Below are positions 14,401 to 24,700 of a DNA stretch of 64,000 bases, piece after piece; positions within the stretch are counted from its first letter, which is position 1, and the number at the start of each line of letters is the position of its first letter. Below the pieces are notes generated by a model. The model had not been told where the DNA came from and did not search any database. It was given only the letters and a program-made list of their open reading frames with translations. The DNA comes from Monocercomonoides exilis (Eukaryota > Preaxostyla > Oxymonadida > Polymastigidae). Location of the stretch: contig LSRY02000027.1 in assembly GCA_001643675.2 (NCBI GenBank), forward strand, positions 496,001-560,000, read 5' to 3'. A program made the position numbers and the translations under genes.

Positions 14401-14793
14401 GAGTGCTTGACATTGACTATTCCCTTTGGCGAATATGAGGCTGCGATTGCTGGAGATAAGATTGCGAATGGAGAGAGGCCTGACCTGAGAAGGCTGGAAG
14501 GGAACTCATACGAGAATGTTGTTCGGGCGAGCCTGTCGGGAGCAGCAGGAGAGCGGCCGACGTTGAGCGAGCTGCGGCGAGAGTTTGTTGGGCACTTTGG
14601 GGGAAAGGCAGCGATGGTGACGATGTCGGATGCAATCGAGTTGTGCGGGTCGGGGGAAGGAGGCGAGAGTGCAATAAAGTCTGTGGCAAATTCTGGAGAG
14701 AGCAGCAGAATGAGCAGCAGAAGGAGTGGTAGAAGTAGTGGCAGAGAAGCAAGAGGCGCAGCAGAGAAGGGGCCGAATGAAGAGGCAGCGTGA
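2424..14793 (+). CDS. Giant beta-helix surface protein with C-terminal pseudokinase (frame broken near 14068-14101)
   Basis: Exon 1 (2424-2565) encodes a signal peptide (MRFLNTIHCFATLHLASFFF) and the first CGxxxxxC motif. A 119-bp intron (GTGTGA donor, TTCTCAG acceptor, 2566-2684) leads into one very long exon. Eight more motifs follow (near 4199, 5224, 6424, 7470, 8659, 9741, 10665 and 11814), each opening a module of about 300 to 550 residues rich in GNGG, GGAIF and GGGIFL turns typical of right-handed parallel beta-helices. A membrane span (WPIIVIIMAIILMIVIIASV) lies near 13380-13440. The tail is charged and ends in a kinase C-lobe with KAPEL, FSIGMMLWE and GERPTLSEL. The catalytic HRD position reads ANLSPH, no DFG or N-lobe is seen, so it should be inactive. 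The frame changes once between 14068 and 14101. Total is about 4080 residues. A surface receptor or adhesin role is inference. Confidence 0.82.
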
Positions 14794-15400
14794 CTTTGGA
14801 AGGAATGGGTGGGAACAGACAAATTCCAGGAAATGAAATTCTCTTAATTTATCCAAAAAAACAAATCTTGAGGCAATTTATTTTTTATTTTTGAGTTTCT
14901 TTCTTTTTCCATATTGCGTTTCTGTTTTGAAGGTTTCCAGAAAAGTCTTTGAAACAAGCCTGTTTATCGATTGTTCAATTATCAAAGGGAAAAAGAAAAA
15001 AGAAAGAAAGAAAGAAAGAGAAGAAATGTGTTCCACAAATGTGAATAAGTTATTTATAAATTGAAAAATGAAAAATGAAAAAAGAAGGGAAAAAAAAATA
15101 CTCCAAATAAAAGGATCTCGCTTTTGGCATTTGCCAAGCAGGCACACCAAAAGTGGAGGAAAGCAAAAACAAAACTTGTAATTTGAAAAGATTAAAAAAA
15201 AAATGAAAGAAAAAGGAAAATACAAATAAAATCAAAAGCCAAAGACGCACAAATCATCGAAACATCGAAATGAAAGTTATGGCCTCTGCAAAGCGCATAT
15301 TTCAACTCCTTCAAATATCACAGCTTGTGTTTTTTTATTATTTATTAATTTATTTTTTTCCCAGTAGCATTAAAAAGAATATTCATCTCCCTCACACCAT
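14794..15400. other. Intergenic region between convergent genes
   Basis: AT-rich, with a GAAA/AAGA-rich tract near 14995-15025 and several A runs. I see no coding exon. It separates the 3' end of the giant plus-strand gene from the 3' end of the SPRY-like minus-strand gene, so it should hold both transcript ends. Confidence 0.6.
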
Positions 15401-15989
15401 TCAAGCCCTTTTGAAAGGAAGCTCCACTTTGCTCCAGTTCATCCGCTGCAGCCCTTCCTTTGGGCGCGAGAGCAGCTGCGTCACTTGCTCCGCCTTCAGC
15501 AGCTTCATCTGTGACACTCCATACGTGCACACAGCAAAACGCACCAGCTGCGGAATGCCGCAAATATAAACAGGCAATTGAACCCCCTCGCAGTAGAAGT
15601 ACACGCACCCTTCCCCTTCTCGGAGGTCAACTTCACACATCACAGCTTGCCCACACTCGAACTTCTGCGCATCCCGCTTGCTCGCTGAATCCGATATGCA
15701 GCCGCTGCAAACAGAGCACACAGCACAAAAGAACACATGCCAAAAGCAAGAATCAAAGCAAGAATCAAAGCAAGAATCAAAATTGGAGAAATGCAAAAAT
15801 TGTCATCAGCCATGTTGCATGGCAAGAATAAATAAATAAATAAAAGTGTGAGAAAGGCAAATCACAATAAATCAGAAATTCATAATCCCAAGTAACATCA
15901 CAACAACAAAAATCAAATAGCACACAATGAATGCAAGCATCCATCCTCTTGAAGAAAAGAAAGTTGAAATTTTTTAATTTCATATTCTT
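15401..15989 (-). CDS. SPRY-domain-like protein, 3' exons (5' end unresolved)
   Basis: Two exons fit together in phase: 15989-15926 and 15704-15401, joined across a 221-bp intron with a GTGTGC donor and a TTTGCAG acceptor. The joined product contains QEDGCLHSFGCISDS, FECGQAVMCEVDL and VYFYCEGVQLPVYICGIP. This order (GxLxS, then a FxxG..V..EVDL strand, then a fY.xGxxLPVyi..IP strand) is that of the C-terminal half of a SPRY domain, which usually binds protein partners. The last exon is richer in GC than its flanks, as expected for coding DNA. Upstream, a possible 24-nt exon (16190-16167) encoding KTIDGQIQ has good splice signals, and MLIFVKI could start at 16251. Their phase does not match the next exon, so the 5' end is not solved. 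With under 450 bp before the Serinc stop there is little room for a full SPRY, so a truncated copy or pseudogene is possible. Confidence 0.5.
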
Positions 15990-16409
15990 CTTGTGATGGA
16001 ATAGGCAAAATTGATTTCCGTTAAAACAGTTATTTAAGATTGTTTTGCCTTTAAAAATTAACGAGAAATATTTTGTTTTCCCATTTTTAAATATTCACAA
16101 CATATTTTCAAATAAGATATTTATTCAAATAAGAATTCAATTTTTTATTTATTCTTTCTTTCAAACTTGGATTTGCCCGTCAATGGTTTTCTGCAATTTT
16201 AAAAGACATCTTATTGACTTTTGCATTTACAATTTTAACAAAAATCAACATAGGAATTGTTTTTCTTTTTTTCTCTTCTTTACAAAACTGAATGAATGAA
16301 CTTAAAGAAAATCAAACAAGATACTACAGATCAAAATTGTTACTTAAAAATATCAACAAAAAAGATCATCAAAAAATCCTCAAAAAAACCCACGTAAATT
16401 TTTGAATCA

Positions 16410-18501
16410 TTATTCCCAAACGCGATTGGGAAACAATTTTGGTCCAACAACAGGAGCGAGTAATAGCCAGATGTATAATAAGACGCAGGAATAATGAGCT
16501 CCAGTTTTGGCCCACATGGAAGCTGTGCTTATTCTGAGAAAAGAGTTTAATAAATAAATAAACAAATAAAATGATTAAATATGAAATATTTATGATGTTA
16601 GCAAATCAAATCCAAATAAAATTAAAAATTATTTTTTTTTCCACCGTAAAAATACACAACTCAAACCCAGCAGAAAATCCAGAATGTGCGCTTGAATCAG
16701 TTATTGTGTACGACAAAGCAACAGACGTCACATGGCCAGACGCGAGAAGGAATGTCAAGTACAATTTCCAATACTGGAAATTTGACTTTTGACTACCATC
16801 TCCAAGTTCGTCGTTGTCATTATCATCTTTTTGCTTTCGGCTTTGCGAACTGACCGAATCAACATTTTCATTCCCGTTTGCAGACATCAAACCAGGAGAT
16901 GGACTCAAAAGTGGTGTTGAAGAGCTTTCAGATGAAGGTCTGCGATATTCATTTGCTTCGAAATTGAATTTTCAAACAAAAGTTATGAAAAGAAAAAAAC
17001 ACAAAAGATGTTTTTGCACACAGTTCCTGTCTTCTTCATCAGATGCTTCGGTTTCTCTGTTGATTTTTGACGCTGTAGAGAAAGCGACGTATATCAGCGG
17101 GACATACAGAATTATCATTGAAACCACCTTCATCACCACGTCTCGAGGCGTCGATACTTCTGCTGATTTGCTGTGTGAAGCAAAAAAAGGTGCAAATATT
17201 GATGTGATGCATTCTTTATTTGGGTTGGAATTCAAGGCCGTGAAGTTAAGATATGCACAGTACACACACACAAATGAAGTGATGAAAAACGAAGCAGTTT
17301 CAATCTGAAAAGTTGAAATGATCGAAGATAAAAGGCAGGGAAATGGAATTTGTATAAATTTCGAAGATATGCAATCCGTTTTTCAGATTTGACGAAGGAA
17401 AAAATGAAGCATGTGGACGATGTGTTAAAAAGGCAAAAATAAATAAACAATCATGCATTTACAAATTAAAATTTTGTTTTCAGTAAAAATTATAACAAAC
17501 CAGAGCAGTCATTGTGATAAGCAATCCAGACAGCGCAACAGTTATTATTGTCAAAATCAGAAGCGTAGTGCAATCTTTTTGATTGAAAATAAAGTGAATA
17601 ATAAAAATAATAAAAGTAGGCAGGGAAAAAAATTGCTTTTTTGTGCAAACGAGCGTAGATTGCAAATGTTATTCCAATGATAGCGATGTATACAACTGCA
17701 CCTCCAATAGTAAATGTCATTAGAAGTTTAATCCAGTCCTTATTTAGCCAACTATCATTCCAACTGCTAAACATGTCAAGCATGAGGATGACTTGCACTA
17801 TTAAAAATAATATGCTGCATGAAAGCATAAAATAAAATATTCCAGATGCTATTTTCTATACAGAAGTGAAAAAACTAATATGAGGTCAAAACAAAAAGAC
17901 TTGAGCACACCTGAGGAATGAAGTAGCATCCTGCGCAAATGCCAAGAAATAAAATAACTTTCAGTAGCCAACACCCATTGTGAAAAAATGTGCAAAGATT
18001 TTTTTTTCCAGAGCAAGTGAATACTGAAAGAAAAAGCATCAAAGCAAAAAAGCACGTCAACGCAAATCCCATCTACATCAGCAATAAATCAAATTCTCCT
18101 TATAATTTTAAAGGCAATTTTACAAACCTTCACCACAAGCATTTTATTGGAGCACATCTCTAAAGAGCCAACGCATATTCCAACATCTTCGAAAAAAGGT
18201 TTGTTGGAAAAAATTTTAAATCCCTTTTAAATGCGATATAATTATCAAATTATTATGAAATAAAACAAATAAAACCCATATCGATGAAACAAAGATTATT
18301 ACAGTTCCAATTGTCAAAATTAACAGAGAATAGATTCTCGCAGCTTTTTTTTCAAAAAATTTAAAAAAAAAATCACTTTCTATTTTCAAAAATAATTACT
18401 ATTGTTAAACCTAAATCTGTGGGTGGATTATTTCGAGAGCATGAAAAGCAACTATTTGAGCAAAATGAACCAATACACGATCCGATGCAACCTTGAAACA
18501 T
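16410..18501 (-). CDS. Serinc (TDE1) family membrane protein, nine exons
   Basis: This gene is visible only after splicing. Exons, in minus-strand order, are 18501-18411, 18343-18276, 18223-18128, 18072-17911, 17855-17651, 17574-17501, 17304-17022, 16955-16667 and 16533-16410. All phases agree and give 463 residues, the usual Serinc length. Family marks are the Cys-rich N-terminus (CIGSCIGSFCSNSCFSCS), ARIYSLLILTIGT, FFHNGCWLLKVILFLGICAG, LMLDMFSSWNDSW, YCAYLNFTALNSNP and the C-terminus SMWAKTGAHYSCVLLYIW. Serinc proteins are multi-span (ten-helix) membrane proteins of the secretory and plasma membranes. They were first linked to serine incorporation into lipids and later described as lipid scramblases. 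Introns are 52 to 196 bp, mostly with GTTTG or GTGTG donors. The start is the first ATG before the Cys-rich segment. The acceptors of introns 1, 2 and 7 are AT/A-rich and the least certain. Confidence 0.9.
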
Positions 18502-18750
18502 ACATTACATATAAAATCAACAAAAAAAAATATCAAGTAATTAATACTTCCGCAACAACAGCACATATTTATTCAAACAAAGCGTACAATCAACGAAACA
18601 AAAAAATCAATTTTACAACCACTTATTTATGGTTCTCACAAAAAAGTGTTTATCCAGAAATAACCTCAAAAAAATAAATAAAATGGAATAAAAAGATAAA
18701 TGGAAAGAATAAAAATTTTGTCAAACGCATTTATTGCAAAATTCGGAATT
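18502..18750. other. Intergenic, Serinc 5' flank and 3' flank of the next gene
   Basis: Both flanking genes run on the minus strand, so this 249-bp AT-rich stretch should hold the Serinc promoter and the upstream gene's 3' end. No specific element is recognised. Confidence 0.5.
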
Positions 18751-21700
18751 CTAAGTTGAAGTGAAAAAAGATCCAACAAGTTTTCTTGTACCTTGAGGAG
18801 AAACAGGTAGATCTTCTTCTTCTTCGCTCATTCGAAGCGCAAGTGGGATAACTCTTTCGTTCAAAGAAAATGGGCCGCCCACAAAAGGCATCAAAGCCAG
18901 CAGGGAAAGAGGAGGGAGAGGTGGTGGATATCGTGCTTGGCAGGCATCTGCTTGTAGCGGCTGGCTTTGGCTCTGAACATTCTTTCGCTCTCCTCCTTCG
19001 AACGCCCCGAGAATATCAACCTCTGCCGATGCCTCGATCTGTGCCAGTGCCTTCTCTTCGTACTCCCAGTCGATGTAGTTTGAGAGCTGCTCTGACACAA
19101 GTGGTATCCGCGGAAGATGGCTCAGCACACTCACACACAGCCTCGTCACCCGCAGCCTCTCCCAAATTGCATCACCCAGCCACACGACACCTCGATAGAG
19201 ATCGTCAATAGGAGTGGAAGCTGTCACTCTTGCAACTTCCTCTTCCGTCAGCGGCTGCTTCGGAGAGCGGGTGGGTGATGATGGAGCAGGCACAGATGAA
19301 AGTGCGGGTGTTTGAATTGGAGTAATGGCTGAGGCAGGTCGGGGAGGAGTGAAAGGAGCAGGTGACATTGTAGCAGGGGTGGCTTCACCAGAATTCGCAC
19401 TCAGTTCGGACGATGCTTCAGATCCACACTCATTCTGCTTGGCTCCACTGACAGCAAGCCAGAGGAGATGCACGCAGCACCAATAGCCCTGCAGCAGCTC
19501 ATCCAAAAGTGCCAAGCATACTTCAATTCCCACTCCTCCAAGTTCCGATGACTGTCTCACGCCTCCTCCATTCGCTTCGCCAGCATCACCAGCACCTGAA
19601 TACTTGCTGACTTCTCCTTTCTCAATCTTGTCGTTAAGCTCTGCCTTGTCAACTGTGCCTGCAGAATCTGCATGTGCCATGTTCCACCGCACGTCAAACT
19701 CGTGCTTCTTCTCCGCCTGCTCGCTTGCAGCTGGCTCCGCCGAATGTATCGTTGGGCGGATGGAGTTTTGTGGCAAGCTGCCATTTGCCAACGGCACTGC
19801 ATTCTTCGAGCGTTGTCTCAGCGTGTCGCCCAAACGGTCGTTCGTCAAAATGGAGTCGCGCCCAGACAGAGAATCAGCCAGAACAGGAGCACCGAGGTCT
19901 TTAGATCCGAAGCGCTTCTTCCCTTTGAACCTTTTAAGAGAGCCGAAGTCGCCATTCATTGTGTATGATGACAGATCACCGCTCATTCCAGAGGAAGTTG
20001 GGGCAACATAACTTGTGGCAGAGGAAGTCGTCGAGCCAAAGGGATTCATAGAAGTAGCTGCAGATGATGCACTTCCTCCACCACCACCACAACCACTTCC
20101 TCCTCCTGCAATTCCCAATCCAGTTGAAGATGTTCCTGAAGCAGTTGTGCTGTGTGCTGAACCACCAACACCTAAACCAATCCTCCCGCGTGTTGTGGCA
20201 GCTCCAGTTGTGCACACATCAAGCACCAGCCGGCAAGCCTTCACAGCAGACAGCATCACCCGAAGAAGAGGTGCGAGAACAGCCAGAGGGCGGCTGGGAT
20301 ATAGCGAGAAAGAGGGAGATGACGAGAGGAGTGTGAACCAGTCAGTGAAGGAGCAAAGAGTGTAATCGGCATCGCTATTCAACGAAGGGACGATCTGCGA
20401 TGTGAAAAACAGAGCATCGAGATCACTGCTGGGAAGAGGCTTCTGAGAGTTCAGCTGTTTTTCAGTTGTTTTGCGCGACGGAAGAAAATACTCCTTTTTC
20501 TGTGTCGTGAGGACGCTTCTGTGATATTTGCAGATTTTTCTTGTGGAAAACAGATTGACAGCAGCATCATAATTCGGTAGAGATGCTTTCGAAGGCTCAG
20601 AAATAGAATTGCACAAGTGATGGAGCGAATTTCCAGATGAGGGACAAGTAGAGCCAGCTGTAATGTTGATGTTCGCATTCAGATTATTCACAGAGGAAGA
20701 CATTTGCTCCTGCTTGTTACTAATGTTTTTACCCCCTTTCCCATCTCCATCTCCCATTTCTTCAGCTTTCTTCTTTGCCATCTTCATTGCAGCCTTTGGG
20801 TTGCTATTCACAAGCAGTCTCGATGGATTGCACTCTTCCCACTCTGGCCCACACACACAGAAAGGGCAGGCTGGGCAGTACGATCCGTCCAGCCCTCTGC
20901 TGTTGGTCACAAAGAACTTCACTTTGGCAATCGCAAAGCTCAGCAGCGGAATCAGCAGAGAGGACACGATGCTATCTGTAGTGCTGGTTCCGTTGGCTTC
21001 GTCGAGTGCAGACAGAGCAGCTGCGCCTTGTGAGGAGGAGGTGACAGCCATCGTAGACATCTTGTTCATCCACACGTAGAAGAGATCGTCGAGATAGCCA
21101 ATCATCCCAGGCGCAGAGGAGCCAGAGGAAGAGGAGGAAGAAGAAGATCCAGAATTAGATCCACCATTTCCTGGGTAGTTGAGTAAGGCAATGGCAAAAG
21201 CAGGTGGAGCGTGCTGGATGACTCGCAGTAGCAGCGCGATGCTTTTTAAGCAGACGAGAGCGTTCTGCTTCATCGGGCGCTGTGTCAGTTCAGACAGAAA
21301 AGCAGAGTGGGAGAGAGGGTGTGAGTGTGCCTTCCACAGAGGCCACTTGAGGGAGGTGCCATAGCTGGTGTCGAAGGGGCAGGAAGGAAGACAGCGCAGT
21401 GGAGGAGAGGAAGATGGGGGTAAAGTGGAAGAGGAAGGAGAGGAGGAAGGAGGAGAAGAGGAAGAGGAGGAGGAATAAGATGAAAAAGAAGGTGTGAATG
21501 TGTCTATGATTGTATTTGGGGAAATGAATACATTGGAATAAGGATCAGATGAGACAGCAGATGTGTCAGTGGAGCGAGCAGATGAAGTGGATGAAGTGCG
21601 CATGTGGTGTTGTGAATGGCTGAGCGGCTGGGCTGGCAGCTTGGCTGAATGTGCAGCATCGCTTCCAGTCGTCAGCCGGTCAAATGACTGCGAAATGGAA

Positions 21701-24700
21701 TTAATATTGTTCATGTTGTTAATGCTGTTAATGCTGTTAATGTTGTTGATTGTTCCGAATGACACGGGAGGAGAGCTGTCGGCCAAGTCAGGTCTTACCG
21801 ACAGCAGCTGTGTGCAGCTGATTTTTGTATCTGGGCTCCATCGGCAGCCGAAGTCGAGGTAGTGTGTCCATTGGTCAGCCAGCACATACTTCAGGATGGA
21901 GTGGGGCATGGCTGTGAGACGAGTGGGATATAACCTCTTTCGACGACGAGATGAAGAGTAGGAGGAAGAGGAGGAAGAGGAAGATGAAGAAGAAATAGAT
22001 GAAGAAGAAGAAGAAGAGGAGGAGGAGGAGGAGGAGGAGGATGTTGAAGATGATGCTGATGTGATTGTATTTGAAGATGAAGAAGGAGATGGAGTCGGAG
22101 AAGAAGAAGACGATAAGTTTGAAGAAGAAGAGGAGGAGGAGGAAGAAGAAGATGATGATGATGATAGAGGGGTGTTTGTAGATGATCCTGGCACAGCCGA
22201 CGGAGGACGCAGCACCGACGAGCTCATTTGAGTGGACAGCAAAGCAGTTGAATTGGATTGATATGAAGAGGAAAGCTGCTGCATCTGAAGCACATTGGCA
22301 GAGTTCGGCTTCAAGGGAGAGAAGGAAAGCGAGAAGGAAAGAGGGAAAACGGCTGGTCTGTGCGAAAGCGACGCCGCTGCCTCAGAAAATGCAGAGAAGG
22401 CCTCGTTGAGAGAGACCTGATAGTTCGGGTTGCTGAGCACTTTGCTGTTAGGCAGCAAAGAGCCAGTCAGAAGGAGCACCCAACGCGAAAGAAGAGACGA
22501 GGAAGAGCTGGTTGCGCGCTGGCGCTCGAAAAACGCGAGATTTGTGGTTGGAAAGCGGCTGGTGACGAAATATGCCAAGTTGCACTCGGGATCGGGGCTG
22601 GGGAGGAGGAAGCGGAGGACAGAGCGGTGTGGGTGGTTGTGTTTGTGTGGCTGGCTCTGTTGGACTGAAAGAGAAGGGCGGGCAGAATGCTGTGTGGATG
22701 AAGGGAGGGTGGATTGGGCAGCAGAACGAGAGGGTGTGGATGGCTGAGGCTGAGGCTGAAGCTGTGAAAAGGGCTGGGGAGAGGGTGAAGGAGCATTTGG
22801 AGAAGGGGATTTGATTGGTGTTTGTACTTTGCTTTGATTGACGGTTAAAGAGGAAGAAGAAGATGAGGATGATGATGATGATAGAGTTGCAGCCATCACA
22901 TTAGCAGAGGAGGAAATAGTTGATGATGTGGAAGAGTACGAAGAAGAAGGTGAATGCATTGGCGTGTGGAACATCTGCTGCGATGATGAACGAGAATGTG
23001 TTGGTGGAGGATAAACACGCTGTGGAGTGATGAGCTTGCTGGTATTCTGTTTGTGCTGTGTGGAGTTTGAGGCATTCGAAGGCGAAGTCCAAATGTGGAA
23101 GCCCATCCCGTCTGTGTGGTGATCAGCTGCCGGCTGTGCCTTCAGAGCATCAGGCGACCGAAATGCAGACAGAAACGAACCAGAAAGCGGCTTGCTCTGA
23201 GAACTCTTCTCATTCTTCTCTGGCTGGCTCGCTTTCTTCTGGCTGTGTCTGTCTCTGCTGATGTGAAGAGACTCCTTTCTTTCTTTTTTCTTCATCCGCC
23301 GCAGCTGCTCGTGTGTCATGCGCCTGTTGTCGTACTCAAAGTCGTCTTCATCTTCGCTATCATCTCCATACTCCTCAAATCGCTCTTTCTCTGCTGTGCT
23401 GCCCAGTATCGCTGACGGCGGGCGTGCTGAAGGCGCTGCAAATGTTGTTGCTGCTGCTTCGGAGTCTGCACTTAGCTGTTTCTTCCCTCTCTCAACGTCC
23501 TTCTCAGCCTCTCCCCAAAAGTCAAAGTCAATCAGATCATCGTCGTCTTCTCCCTCTCCGTCTCCTTCTTCGCCATCGTCTTCTGCATCATCCACCAAGT
23601 TCCAGTTATCCCCAACAGTTTCTTCGCTCAAGCTGTCTTCTCCAAACTCATCCAACGAAGATTCCGAAGAGCTGTCCTCAGCTTCTGCCCGTTTCCGCTC
23701 TTCTTCTCCGTCCGAATCACCAAATTCGCGTGTGTCCACAAAGAACTGTGCCATGAAGCGCTGCGAAAGCTGCCTCAGCCGCTCTCCTCTCTCCTTCGCC
23801 TTTGCCTCTCTCTCAATCGCACTCTTCACCAAGCTGCCAACACTCGCTGCACGTGCAGAATCCAGCCCAGGTGATGCAATCGGAGACAGAAAGCCAGACG
23901 ATGTGGTGTGCCCATGCGAAGACATCACAAGCGAGCCCTGGGCAGCAAAAAGCGAATGCGGATTGGTTCTGTCAATCGAAGGAGAGGCTTGTATTGGTGT
24001 CATCGGAGCGCTCTTCCCAGCAGCACCTGAATAGCTGCTTAAGTCGGTTGTGACTTGAACGTTGGAGGAAAGCTGATTGTCGTTGACTGAAGAGAAAGTG
24101 CGCGAATGAGCAACTTGTGGAGCGGTCTTTGCTGTTCGTGTGGCTTCGGTGTTTGTGTTCTCTTGTTTGGCTTTGGCGTCTGTGAACATGTCGAGAATGT
24201 CAGAGACGACTCTTTCTTTCTGCTTCTCCTTCTCAAACACGCTGAGGATGTCTGTGATGTCTACCTGCTTCTGCTGGCTCAGCGGCTGCATCGTCTGCGC
24301 GAAAAAGGACGTGCCGCTTGGCTGGTATGGCAAGCTTGTTGTGTTGGAATCAGAATAAATTGTAGGCGAGTGGATGATGGGCTGCTTTGGAGATTGCATC
24401 GACGTGGATGAAAGTGCGGGAGAAACAGTTGGGGTATTCTGTGGCACAGAAGAAGAGAAGGCCGAAGAGGAAGAAGTAGAAGTTGTAAAAGCTGTTGATG
24501 TCATCATAGATGTTGTAGCTGAAATATCAGAGGCGTTTAACAACGATGGACTCGCAGTTGAAGAAGAACAAGGAGAAGCAAAAAAGGATGTTGATGCGAC
24601 TGGATGCCACTGTGATGCTGATGCTGACTGTGAAGGAGCTGAACAATGAGCGTTGTGGTGGAATACATGTTGCTGCGCTGCTGGCTGCTGCTGAACAGAA

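Noticed and set aside
13947-14822. 291-residue minus-strand frame over the pseudokinase
   Set aside because: Antisense shadow. The plus strand carries recognisable kinase C-lobe motifs.
15640-15825. Small minus-strand hydrophobic frame (MADDNFCISPILIL)
   Set aside because: It falls in the intron between the two phased SPRY exons and leaves their frame.
15460-15831. 123-residue plus-strand frame with a tandem KNQS repeat
   Set aside because: It overlaps the SPRY-like exon on the other strand, which has family-like motifs and in-phase splice sites.
16167-16251. Start of a ubiquitin-like protein (MLIFVKI then KTIDGQIQ)
   Set aside because: It looks like a beta-grasp N-terminus, but no following exon continues it, and the downstream exons are SPRY-like.
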